NCBI GenBank assembly: GCA_947453195.1
Contig: CANGFO010000001.1
Span: 124,001-188,000, forward strand
Direction of reading: 5' to 3'
Origin: Flavobacteriaceae bacterium
GTDB taxonomy: Bacteria > Bacteroidota > Bacteroidia > Flavobacteriales > Flavobacteriaceae
Length of the DNA stretch: 64,000 nucleotides
Each line of letters opens with the position of its first letter. The first letter of the stretch is position 1. A model generated the notes under the pieces. That model saw only the letters and a program-made list of their open reading frames with translations, was not told where the DNA came from and ran no database searches. This document shows positions 33,047 through 41,663 of the stretch, piece by piece. Position numbers and translations under genes: made by a program.

Positions 33047-34555
33047 TTATATATTTTTGATTGCGGATTCTAACCTTCTGATGGTTTCTTCTTTTCCAAT
33101 CATTTCGGTAATATCAAAAAGGTGAGGCCCTTTTAAGGCTCCAGCTAAACTCAATCGAAACGGCTGCATTACTTTACCCATTCCAATTTCATTTTTTGTC
33201 ATCCAATCTTTTATAATGGCTTCCATGTTTTCGGAAGAGAAATCGCCTATATTTTCAATAACCGAAATTAATTGTTGCATTAAAGCCGGTGTTTCTTCTT
33301 TCCAATTTTTTACCGCTTTTTCATCATACGTTGTTGGAGCTACAAAGAAATAATCTGATAATTCCCAAAAATCAGTAACAAAATCAGCGCGTTCTTTTAT
33401 TAAAGAAACAATTTTAATTAAATCAAGAGAGGTTGAAATTCCTTTTTCATTCAAAATCGAAGCAAAAGCTTTTGCTAAGCTTTCGTTAGATTGTTCTTGT
33501 AAATAATGGTGGTTGAACCATTTGTTTTTTTCGGGATCAAATTTAGCTCCCGCTTTATGAACTCGGTTTAAATCAAATTTTTCACACAATTCTTCTAAAG
33601 TAAAAATCTCTTGATCGGTTCCATCGTTCCATCCCAATAGTGCTAAGAAATTTACTACGGCTTCTGGAAAAAATCCGTTTTCTCTGTAACCCATCGATTT
33701 TGTCATACTGGAAGCATCGTTCCATTCTAAAGGAAACACCGGAAATCCCATTTTATCACCATCTCGTTTAGATAATTTTCCGTTCCCTATTGGTTTTAAA
33801 ATCAAAGGCAAATGAGCAAATTGGGGCGCTTCCCAACCAAACGCTTTATATAATAAACTATGTAATGGCATCGAAGGCAACCATTCTTCCCCACGAATTA
33901 CATGCGAAGTTTCCATTAAATGGTCGTCCACAATATTTGCTAAATGGTAAGTTGGCATTCCATCCGATTTGAATAAAACTTTATCGTCTAATAAATTAGT
34001 TTCAAATTTAATATTGCCACGAATAATATCTTGCAAATGCAATGTTTCGTTAACTGGAGTTTTAAATCGAATTACATAATCTGCACCCGAAGCAATTCTT
34101 TGGTTAGTTTCTTCTTCGGAAAGCACTAAAGAAGTATCTAATTTTTCACGGTTATGCCAATTGTAAATAAACGTTTTACCTTCTGCTTCGTGTTGTTTTC
34201 TGTGAGCATCCAAAGCCTCTGGTGTATCAAAAGCATAATAAGCCCAACCCGAATTTATCAACTGATCAGCATATTGCTTGTATAACTGTTTTCTTTCAGA
34301 TTGACGGTAAGGCCCAAATTTTTCATTTATTCCAATCGTTTCGCTAGGCGCAATTCCTAGCCAATTTAAAGCTTCTAAAATATATTCTTCTGCTCCAGGA
34401 ACAAAACGATTTTGATCGGTATCTTCAATTCGAAGATAAAAAATACCGTTATTTTTTTTTGCAAATAAATAATTAAATAGAGCGGTTCTTACCCCGCCAA
34501 TATGTAAAGGACCTGTTGGACTTGGCGCAAAACGCACACGAACTTGTTTAGACAT
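33047..34555 (-). CDS. gltX: Glutamyl-tRNA synthetase
   Basis: It charges tRNA-Glu. APSPTGPLHIGG at residues 10-21 holds the HIGH motif and GNGKLSKRDGDKMGFPV at about 258-274 the KMSKS motif. GVRTALFNYLFA and HVIRGEEWLPS are GluRS signatures, and at 502 residues it has the usual bacterial length with a C-terminal anticodon-binding domain. It is a minus-strand singleton against the direction of its neighbours, with a promoter element about 55 bp upstream. Confidence 0.96.
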   Translation of the reverse strand: MSKQVRVRFAPSPTGPLHIGGVRTALFNYLFAKKNNGIFYLRIEDTDQNRFVPGAEEYILEALNWLGIAPSETIGINEKFGPYRQSERKQLYKQYADQLINSGWAYYAFDTPEALDAHRKQHEAEGKTFIYNWHNREKLDTSLVLSEEETNQRIASGADYVIRFKTPVNETLHLQDIIRGNIKFETNLLDDKVLFKSDGMPTYHLANIVDDHLMETSHVIRGEEWLPSMPLHSLLYKAFGWEAPQFAHLPLILKPIGNGKLSKRDGDKMGFPVFPLEWNDASSMTKSMGYRENGFFPEAVVNFLALLGWNDGTDQEIFTLEELCEKFDLNRVHKAGAKFDPEKNKWFNHHYLQEQSNESLAKAFASILNEKGISTSLDLIKIVSLIKERADFVTDFWELSDYFFVAPTTYDEKAVKNWKEETPALMQQLISVIENIGDFSSENMEAIIKDWMTKNEIGMGKVMQPFRLSLAGALKGPHLFDITEMIGKEETIRRLESAIKNI

Positions 34556-34586
34556 TTTTTGTAATTATAATTAATTCAATTTAGCT

Positions 34587-34601
34587 CTGAGCGAGTCGAA
34601 G
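34587..34601 (-). repeat. Copy of the CTTCGACAAGCTCAG-type repeat in the gltX leader
   Basis: CTGAGCGAGTCGAAG matches CTGAGCTTGTCGAAG, the reverse complement of the loop of the tatA/tex terminator, at 13 of 15 positions. It lies between the gltX -7 element (34609-34616) and the ATG, so it would be at or near the 5' end of the gltX mRNA. Confidence 0.45.
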
Positions 34602-34608
34602 AGTGCTG

Positions 34609-34616
34609 CAAAGATA
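34609..34616 (-). promoter_or_regulatory. -7 promoter element for gltX
   Basis: The minus strand reads TATCTTTG, an exact TAnnTTTG match, giving a leader of about 50 nt. No TTG is found at -33. Confidence 0.5.
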
Positions 34617-34735
34617 AACAGAAGTTGGAAGTTAAATTAGGGTATATTTCTAAAAAATCCGTTTTAGAAATAATTAACTTTTATTCTAGATAGAAATTAC
34701 TACTTTTATCGGTTATAAATAAGGCATAATTTAAT

Positions 34736-37700
34736 TTGGAAAACAGTAACAACATTTACCTTAAACTAGAACAGTTTATAAAGAAATATTACACCAACGA
34801 ATTGTTGCGTGGAAGTATTTTCTTTATAGGAATCGGTTTGCTTTATTTTCTGTTTACCCTTAGTATTGAATACTTTTTTTGGCTGAAGCCAAATTCGAGA
34901 ACGCTTTTGTTTTGGACCTTCGTTGCGGTCGAATTGTTTTTATTGTTCCGATTTATTTTATTTCCAATTTCAAAATTATTTAAGCTTCAAAACGGAATTA
35001 ATTATGATGATGCTTCTAAGATTATTGGGAATCATTTTAGTGAAGTAGGGGATAAACTTACTAATTTTTTACAGCTTTCTCAAGATTCCAATACCTCCGA
35101 ATTATTGTTGGCTTCTATTGATCAAAAGGCCAAAACGTTGCAACCCATTCCGTTTGTAAAAGCAATAAATTTTAGCAAAAACAAAAAATACGCTCCAATT
35201 GCATTAATTCCATTGTTGTTTTTTGCCTTTTTCTACATTACAGGATACAGTAATTTTATTTCTCAAAGTTTGAATCGTGTGGTGCATTATAAACAACAGT
35301 TTTTACCACCAGCACCTTTTGAATTTCAAGTTGTAAATCCAAATTTACAAACAGAACAAAACCAAGATTTTGTATTAAAAGTTAAAACTGTTGGTAAAGT
35401 TATTCCTGAAAACACGATGATTTTTATTGGTGAGGAAAGTTATTTTATGGAAACGACCAAGCCTGGTGAATTTCAATTTGTGATAGCAAAACCAAAAGCT
35501 AATTTAGAATTTCACCTAGAAGCCAATGCGGTTGTTTCAAATGATTATGAGCTGAATGTAGTAACCGTTCCTACGATTGCTAATTTTGAAATGGTTTTAA
35601 ATTTTCCATCGTATTTAAATAAAAAAGCAGAAGTAATTAAAGGCACCGGGAACGCCGTTGTTCCAGAGGGAACCAAAGTTACTTGGAGAATGAACACGGT
35701 GGCCACTCAAAAAGTGGAATGGCAAAATGAAGCTGCAAAATATTCTTTCTCTAAAAACGAAAATCAATTCTCGCTATCAAAAAGCATTGTTCAAAACATA
35801 AATTATCAAATAGTAACTTCGAATACTAAAATTCAGAACTACGAAAAGCTTAACTATCAAATTTCCGTTGTAAAAGATCAGTTTCCTGCTATTTCAGTTG
35901 GAAATGCGCCTGATAGTTTAAAGATTGACAAAAGTTTTTTATTGGGACAAGTTTCAGACGATTACGGACTTTCTAAGCTTCAGGTGATTTACTATCCTAA
36001 AGACAAGCCTTTAAGTGCTAAAAAAGCAACTATTGCAGTTAAACGCGATGTTTACGATCAATTTGTTTTTGCTTTTCCAAGCAATCTTCCAGTTGAAGAA
36101 GGGGTTTCTTATGAGTATTATTTCGAAATTTTTGATAATGATGCGTTTCATAATTACAAGAGCACTAAGTCTTCTTTTTTTTCTAATAGAATCGCCACTC
36201 AATCTGAAAAAGAAGATCAATTATTGCAACAGCAAAATGACAACATCAACTCAATGGAGAAGTCTTTAAAAACCCAAGACAAGCAACTTAACGAAATGGA
36301 AAAGTTGCAAAAGATGGGTAAAGAAAAAGATAATTTGGAGTTTAAAGAACAACAAAAAGTAGAAGATTTTCTCAATAAGCAAAAGCAACAAGATGAGTTG
36401 ATGAAGAATTTTGCCGAAAAAATGAAAGAAAATCTAGATAAAGTTAAAACCGAAAAGAAAGACGAGGTTAAAGAACTTTTAAAAGACCGATTAGATAAGG
36501 TTGAAAAAGATCTAGAAAAGAACAACAAGTTATTAGAAGAGCTTCAAAAATTGAATGAAAAACTTCAAAAAGAAGAACTCTTTGATAAAATGGACAAGCT
36601 GAAACAGCAAAGTAAAAATCAAACCAAAAGTTTGCAGCAATTGGTTGAGCTTACTAAAAAATATTATGTAGAAAAGAAAGCAGAGCAAATTGCCGATAAG
36701 TTAGATAAGCTATCAGAAAAGCAAGATAAATTGGCTGCAGATGATAATGAAAACAGTACAGAGAAGCAAAATGAAATAAATAAAGAGTTTGATAAAATTC
36801 AAGAAGAATTAAAAGAACTTGATAAAGACAACAAAGAGTTGAAAACTCCAGTTGAACTTCCTAATACTGACGACAAAGAAAAAAGCATTGATGAGGATTT
36901 GAAAAAAGCTTCAGATCAATTGCAGAAAAAATCAAAGGAGGGCGCTAAGCCTAAACAAAAAAGTGCTTCTAAGAAAATGAAGCAAATGAGTCAAGACATG
37001 CAATCTAGCATGGAGATGGGCGAGCAGGAACAAATGGAGGAAGACGTTGCCATGTTGCGTCAAATATTAGATAATTTATTGGCCTATTCATTTTCACAGG
37101 AATCGGTTATGGGACAATTTAAAGGATTGAAAAGAGGCTCACCCTCATTTAATAAAAACCTTAAAATTCAGCAGGATTTAAAACAAGAGTTTAAGCACGT
37201 AGACGACAGTTTGTTTGCTCTTTCTTTACGAAACCCAAAACTATCCGAAGGAGTTACCACAGAGGTAGGAAATGTGCAATATAATATAGAAAAATCTTTA
37301 GAAACTTTGGCTGAAGCCGATGTCTTTAAAGGGATTTCCTACCAACAGTTTGCTATTAGCTCTGCAAACAAGTTAGCTGACATGCTTGCTTCCATTTTAT
37401 TTAACATGCAAATGTCAATGCAGATGTCGGGATCCGGAAAAGGAAAAGGCATGCCTTCTCCTGGAAAAGGTTCGGGCGGGGAATCGCAATTACCTGATAT
37501 AATAAAAAAACAAGGTGATCTAGAAAAGAAAATGAAAGACGGCAGGAAACCTGGAAACAAGCCTGGTGATAAACCAGGACAAAAGCCAGGCGATAAACCC
37601 GGGGACAAACCAGGGGAAGGAAAAGAAGGCGGTAAAGACGGTAAAGGCAAGCAAGGGAAAGAGGGTAAATCGGGCTCAGGCGGCTCTAATCAAGGAAATT

Positions 37701-38134
37701 CTGATGGTGAAAACGGTCAAGACGGTGAAGGAGATGCTAAAGCAATCATGGAAATTTATAAAGAACAGCAGCAGTTAAGAGAATCTTTACAAAAAGAATT
37801 AGAAAAGCAAGGTGTTGGAAATCAAGGAAAAAGCGCCCTTGAACAGATGAAACAGATTGAAAAACAGCTACTTAATAAAGGATTTAACAACGAAGTACTT
37901 CAAAAAATATTAAATGTAAAGTACGAATTATTAAAACTTGAAAAGGCAGTACAACAACAAGGAGAAGAAAAGAAACGTCAGTCAGAAACCTCTAAAAAAG
38001 AGTTTATAAACACCTCCACAGCTTTGCCATTGCGATTACAAGAATATATTAATAGTGTAGAAATTTTAAATAGACAAACCTTACCTTTGCGTTCAAATTA
38101 CAACCAGAAGGTTCAAGAATATTTTAACAAATGA
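34736..38134 (+). CDS. DUF4175-type large membrane-anchored coiled-coil protein
   Basis: The 1132-residue protein has two N-terminal transmembrane helices (about 24-46 and 56-76), a third at about 153-170, a beta-rich region (about 190-480), a very long charged coiled coil (about 480-775), a helical region, then a low-complexity stretch at about 936-1002 made of G, K, P, D, Q and S with KPGDKPG-type repeats, and a final helical part. The N-terminus KLEQFIKKYYTNELLRG is what I recognise as DUF4175. Translation starts at TTG (34736); no suitable ATG exists. It overlaps ybeY by 4 nt. Function unknown. Confidence 0.75.
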   Translation: MENSNNIYLKLEQFIKKYYTNELLRGSIFFIGIGLLYFLFTLSIEYFFWLKPNSRTLLFWTFVAVELFLLFRFILFPISKLFKLQNGINYDDASKIIGNHFSEVGDKLTNFLQLSQDSNTSELLLASIDQKAKTLQPIPFVKAINFSKNKKYAPIALIPLLFFAFFYITGYSNFISQSLNRVVHYKQQFLPPAPFEFQVVNPNLQTEQNQDFVLKVKTVGKVIPENTMIFIGEESYFMETTKPGEFQFVIAKPKANLEFHLEANAVVSNDYELNVVTVPTIANFEMVLNFPSYLNKKAEVIKGTGNAVVPEGTKVTWRMNTVATQKVEWQNEAAKYSFSKNENQFSLSKSIVQNINYQIVTSNTKIQNYEKLNYQISVVKDQFPAISVGNAPDSLKIDKSFLLGQVSDDYGLSKLQVIYYPKDKPLSAKKATIAVKRDVYDQFVFAFPSNLPVEEGVSYEYYFEIFDNDAFHNYKSTKSSFFSNRIATQSEKEDQLLQQQNDNINSMEKSLKTQDKQLNEMEKLQKMGKEKDNLEFKEQQKVEDFLNKQKQQDELMKNFAEKMKENLDKVKTEKKDEVKELLKDRLDKVEKDLEKNNKLLEELQKLNEKLQKEELFDKMDKLKQQSKNQTKSLQQLVELTKKYYVEKKAEQIADKLDKLSEKQDKLAADDNENSTEKQNEINKEFDKIQEELKELDKDNKELKTPVELPNTDDKEKSIDEDLKKASDQLQKKSKEGAKPKQKSASKKMKQMSQDMQSSMEMGEQEQMEEDVAMLRQILDNLLAYSFSQESVMGQFKGLKRGSPSFNKNLKIQQDLKQEFKHVDDSLFALSLRNPKLSEGVTTEVGNVQYNIEKSLETLAEADVFKGISYQQFAISSANKLADMLASILFNMQMSMQMSGSGKGKGMPSPGKGSGGESQLPDIIKKQGDLEKKMKDGRKPGNKPGDKPGQKPGDKPGDKPGEGKEGGKDGKGKQGKEGKSGSGGSNQGNSDGENGQDGEGDAKAIMEIYKEQQQLRESLQKELEKQGVGNQGKSALEQMKQIEKQLLNKGFNNEVLQKILNVKYELLKLEKAVQQQGEEKKRQSETSKKEFINTSTALPLRLQEYINSVEILNRQTLPLRSNYNQKVQEYFNK

Positions 38135-38550
38135 TAAGTTTTAATTACGAAAACGAATTTGAATTAAGCAACGAGGAGCAATTATCTAATTGGATTTCTA
38201 ACGTTATTGTTTCAGAAGACAAGAAGGAGGGCGAGATCAATTATATTTTCTGTGACGACGAATACCTACTTAGTTTAAACGAGCAATATTTAAATCACGA
38301 CACCTTAACAGATATCATCTCTTTTGATTATTCAGTTGGAAAGGAACTTCACGGAGATATATTCATTTCTACGGAGCGTGTTCTTGAAAACGCAGCCGAA
38401 TTTAAAGTTTCTTTTGAAGATGAATTAAAAAGAGTTATGGTTCATGGAGTGCTGCATTATTGTGGATACAAAGACAAATCGGACGAGGACGAGAAATTAA
38501 TGCGATCGAAAGAAGATGAAAAAATCAAAATGTTTCACGTGGAACATTAA
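38131..38550 (+). CDS. ybeY: Endoribonuclease YbeY (16S rRNA maturation)
   Basis: A 139-residue single-strand endoribonuclease used in 16S rRNA 3'-end processing and ribosome quality control. TDIISFDYS and HGDIFIS are the family's central motifs. The metal site HGVLHYCGYKDKS has the first two His of the HGxLHxxGYDH motif, but the third His is not present at its usual place. The gene overlaps the DUF4175 gene (ATGA), so translation is coupled. Its last codons (MFHVEH, stop) are the parS-like site at 38531-38546. Confidence 0.92.
   Translation: MISFNYENEFELSNEEQLSNWISNVIVSEDKKEGEINYIFCDDEYLLSLNEQYLNHDTLTDIISFDYSVGKELHGDIFISTERVLENAAEFKVSFEDELKRVMVHGVLHYCGYKDKSDEDEKLMRSKEDEKIKMFHVEH
38531..38546. 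promoter_or_regulatory. parS: parS-like site 1 (inside ybeY 3' end)
   Basis: TGTTTCACGTGGAACA has one mismatch from the ParB-binding consensus TGTTnCACGTGAAACA. It is a near-perfect palindrome and encodes the last codons of YbeY. Confidence 0.75.
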
Positions 38551-38585
38551 TTGATTTATATAATATTTATTACAACAAATTACAA

Positions 38586-38601
38586 TGTTCCACATGGAAC
38601 A
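38586..38601. promoter_or_regulatory. parS: parS-like site 2 (upstream of mnmG)
   Basis: TGTTCCACATGGAACA has two differences from the consensus, one of them at the central CACGTG (CACATG). It lies 56 bp upstream of the mnmG ATG. Confidence 0.6.
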
Positions 38602-38657
38602 ATTATAAAAACAGAGTGTTATTTACAACTAAATAATAGTTCTAATTTAAAAATTAT

Positions 38658-40526
38658 ATGTTTAACACATACGACGTTATTGTAGTAGGAGCAGGGCACG
38701 CAGGTTGTGAGGCAGCAGCAGCGGCAGCCAACTTAGGATCTAAAACCTTATTGGTTACCATGAGTTTGCAAAATATTGCTCAAATGTCTTGCAACCCCGC
38801 TATGGGAGGTATAGCCAAAGGGCAAATTGTGAGAGAAATCGACGCGCTTGGTGGATACTCTGGTATTGTTTCTGATAAGACCGCTATTCAATTTAAAATG
38901 CTGAATAAATCTAAAGGGCCCGCTATGTGGTCCCCAAGAGTACAATCCGATAGAATGCGTTTTTCTGAGGAATGGCGTATGATGTTGGAAAACACTCCAA
39001 ATCTAGATTTCTATCAAGAAATGGTCTCCGGATTAGTTATTAATAACGGAAAAATAGAAGGAATTAAAACTTCTCTAGGAATAACTATTAAAGCGAAAAC
39101 TGTAGTTTTAACCAACGGAACTTTTTTAAATGGATTAATTCATATTGGCGATAAACAATTTGGAGGAGGAAGAGCCGGCGAAAGTGCTGCTTACGGAATC
39201 ACCGAAGATTTGGTTAAAGTTGGTTTTGAATCGGGCAGAATGAAAACAGGTACGCCACCTCGTGTTGACGGCCGTTCTTTAGATTACTCTAAAATGAATG
39301 AAGAGTCTGGGGATCTACGCCCAGATAAATTTTCTTATTCTGACGAAACAAAACCATTGGTACATCAAAGGTCGTGTCACATGACTTATACTTCACTAGA
39401 TGTTCATGATATTTTACGTGAAGGATTTGATCGGTCTCCTATGTTTAATGGCCGAATTAAATCGCTCGGACCCCGGTATTGCCCTTCAATTGAAGATAAA
39501 ATAAACCGTTTTGCAGATAAAGAAAGGCATCAATTATTTGTAGAGCCCGAAGGTTGGAAAACTTGTGAGGTATATGTAAATGGATTTTCTACTTCATTGC
39601 CAGAAGACATTCAATTTAAAGCTTTGCGATCGGTAGCGGGATTTGAAAATGTGAAGTTTTTCCGCCCAGGTTATGCCATAGAATACGACTACTTTCCACC
39701 AACTCAATTGAAGCATACTTTAGAAACTAAATTGGTTGAAGGATTGTATTTTGCTGGACAAATAAACGGAACTACTGGGTATGAAGAAGCGGCTTCACAA
39801 GGTTTAATGGCTGGTATTAATGCCGCATTGAAAGTACATGAAAAAGAACCTATGATTTTAAAGCGCGACGAGGCGTATATTGGCGTTTTAATAGACGATT
39901 TAATCACTAAAGGAACCGAAGAGCCTTACAGAATGTTTACCTCTCGTGCTGAATACAGAACGCTTTTGAGACAAGATAATGCAGATGCTAGGCTTACACC
40001 AAAGAGTTTTGAAATTGGATTGGCTTCCGAAAAAAGAATGCGTCGAATGGAAGAAAAATTTGCTGCCAGCGATGCCATGGTTTCTTTCTTTAAAGAAACG
40101 AGTATTACCGTTGCGGAAACAAATCCTATTTTAGAACAAAAGGGGAGCGCTCCAATTGTGCAATCGGATAAGATGTTTAAAATCTTTTCAAGACCACAAA
40201 TCGACTTAGAAGATTTCCTAAAATTCGAGAAAGTTGCCCAATATGTAGCCGATCATAATTTAGATCGTGAGATATTAGAACAAGCCGAAATACAAGTTAA
40301 ATATTCTGGTTATATTGAAAAAGAAAGAAATAACGCCGATAAATTAACACGTCTTGAGGATGTGAAAATACCTGTTGATTTCGATTTTAATAAAATCAAA
40401 TCGATGTCAATTGAGGCCAAACAAAAATTAAGTAAAATAAGACCAATCACTATTTCGCAAGCTTCTAGAATAAGCGGCGTATCACCAAGTGACATTTCGG
40501 TATTGCTAATTCACATGGGAAGATAA
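38658..40526 (+). CDS. mnmG: tRNA uridine 5-carboxymethylaminomethyl modification enzyme MnmG (GidA)
   Basis: With MnmE this FAD enzyme modifies U34 of certain tRNAs. The FAD-binding motif VVGAGHAGCEAA is at residues 9-20; SCNPAMGGIAKGQIVREIDALGG, TGTPPRVDGRS and GQINGTTGYEEAASQGL are GidA signatures, and the C-terminal PITISQASRISGVSPSDISVLLIHM is the conserved tRNA/MnmE-binding end. The length of 622 is standard. mnmG often lies near the replication origin in bacteria, and here parS-like sites flank it on both sides. Confidence 0.97.
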   Translation: MFNTYDVIVVGAGHAGCEAAAAAANLGSKTLLVTMSLQNIAQMSCNPAMGGIAKGQIVREIDALGGYSGIVSDKTAIQFKMLNKSKGPAMWSPRVQSDRMRFSEEWRMMLENTPNLDFYQEMVSGLVINNGKIEGIKTSLGITIKAKTVVLTNGTFLNGLIHIGDKQFGGGRAGESAAYGITEDLVKVGFESGRMKTGTPPRVDGRSLDYSKMNEESGDLRPDKFSYSDETKPLVHQRSCHMTYTSLDVHDILREGFDRSPMFNGRIKSLGPRYCPSIEDKINRFADKERHQLFVEPEGWKTCEVYVNGFSTSLPEDIQFKALRSVAGFENVKFFRPGYAIEYDYFPPTQLKHTLETKLVEGLYFAGQINGTTGYEEAASQGLMAGINAALKVHEKEPMILKRDEAYIGVLIDDLITKGTEEPYRMFTSRAEYRTLLRQDNADARLTPKSFEIGLASEKRMRRMEEKFAASDAMVSFFKETSITVAETNPILEQKGSAPIVQSDKMFKIFSRPQIDLEDFLKFEKVAQYVADHNLDREILEQAEIQVKYSGYIEKERNNADKLTRLEDVKIPVDFDFNKIKSMSIEAKQKLSKIRPITISQASRISGVSPSDISVLLIHMGR

Positions 40527-40528
40527 AT

Positions 40529-40544
40529 TGTTCCACGTGAAACT
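40529..40544. promoter_or_regulatory. parS: parS-like site 3 (after mnmG)
   Basis: TGTTCCACGTGAAACT matches TGTTnCACGTGAAACA at all but the last base. It lies 2 bp after the mnmG stop. Confidence 0.75.
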
Positions 40545-40577
40545 ACTTTGTAAACACCTATTAATAAAGAGAATTTA

Positions 40578-41429
40578 ATGAATATTACAAACGCCAAACA
40601 TTTTTTAAACGTAAAAGATTATTCGGTTTCGCAAGAAACTTTTGAATTGTTACACAATGAAGAGCTGGATATGTTAATTACATATCCGCAACCTTCTTTA
40701 GAAAAACTTCCAAGTTATTATGAAAGTGTTGACTACATTTCACATACAGATGGAAACAAATCGTTGTTTGAAAAAACGTATCAGTTTGTTAAATCAATAG
40801 CTTTAAAAAACAAATTAAAACTGATAAATTCTGAATCTAAAAAAGGTAAAATTTTAGACATTGGAGCTGGAGTTGGTGATTTTTTATCATTTGCAAAAAA
40901 AGACGGGTGGGAAGTTATTGGAATAGAGCCTAGCGAAAAAGCAAAAACAATCGCCAAAAGTAAAGGCGTTCCTTTTGTAGCAAGTTTATCCGAATTAGAA
41001 AATAATTCTTTTGATATTATCACCATGTGGCACGTTTTAGAACACGTTCCCGATATAGAAAATCAAATAAAAGAATTGAAACGATTGATAAAACCATCTG
41101 GGACATTAATAATAGCTGTCCCTAATTTTAATTCATTTGACGCAAAGTATTATGGTAATTTTTGGGCTGCCTATGATGTGCCCATTCACCTATGGCATTT
41201 TTCTAAAACAGCAATAAAGAAATTATTTGCTAAAGAAAGTTTAGATTTAGTAAAAGTGCTTCCGATGAAATTTGACAGTTTTTATGTGAGTTTATTATCT
41301 GAAAAATATAAAACGGGAAAAATGAATTTTATAAAAGCATTTTTGATCGGAATTAAATCAAACTGGCACGGAAGTCACAGTAGGGAATATTCTTCCCATA
41401 TTTATGTGATAAAAACTGCTAAAAACTAA
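40578..41429 (+). CDS. Class I SAM-dependent methyltransferase
   Basis: A 283-residue protein with SAM motif I ILDIGAGVGDFLSFAK at about 93-108, the acidic residue of motif II in VIGIEPS, and MWHVLEHVPD near 150 as in Methyltransf_11/23 enzymes. The C-terminal region has DVPIHLWHFS, a phrase common in this subgroup. The substrate is unknown. It follows mnmG after 51 bp, a gap holding the third parS-like site, and may be cotranscribed with it. Confidence 0.82.
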   Translation: MNITNAKHFLNVKDYSVSQETFELLHNEELDMLITYPQPSLEKLPSYYESVDYISHTDGNKSLFEKTYQFVKSIALKNKLKLINSESKKGKILDIGAGVGDFLSFAKKDGWEVIGIEPSEKAKTIAKSKGVPFVASLSELENNSFDIITMWHVLEHVPDIENQIKELKRLIKPSGTLIIAVPNFNSFDAKYYGNFWAAYDVPIHLWHFSKTAIKKLFAKESLDLVKVLPMKFDSFYVSLLSEKYKTGKMNFIKAFLIGIKSNWHGSHSREYSSHIYVIKTAKN

Positions 41430-41627
41430 AATAAAAAACATATTTCAATCAAAACTTACCAAGCCATATATTTTCATAGCTAAAAAAGAAAGCGCTCTTA
41501 AATCGCTTTATTTAAAGCCAATTTTAATAGAAAATAATTATTTAGAGAAAATTAGTAATAGTAAAAGCTTATACTTTAAAAATAAGCTCATTTTGAAAAC
41601 TTTTAAACTTTTACTATTTTATTTTTA

Positions 41628-41635
41628 TACTTTTG
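41628..41635 (+). promoter_or_regulatory. -7 promoter element for the OmpH-like gene
   Basis: TActTTTG matches TAnnTTTG, 28 bp before the ATG at 41664. No TTG is found at a good -33 distance. Confidence 0.5.
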
Positions 41636-41663
41636 ACACATAGAAAAAATTAATACTAATAGA

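Noticed and set aside
37339..37650. Antisense frame with many Pro/Gly/Phe/Leu residues opposite the DUF4175 gene
   Set aside because: It is a mirror of the GKPG-coding stretch; the repetitive codons keep the reverse frame open by chance.
41427..41643. About 70 stop-free codons after the methyltransferase gene
   Set aside because: No ATG, GTG or TTG near its 5' end, no recognisable similarity and low-complexity Lys/Leu/Ile/Phe composition. It overlaps a promoter box for the OmpH-like gene. It could be a decayed gene, but I cannot support that.
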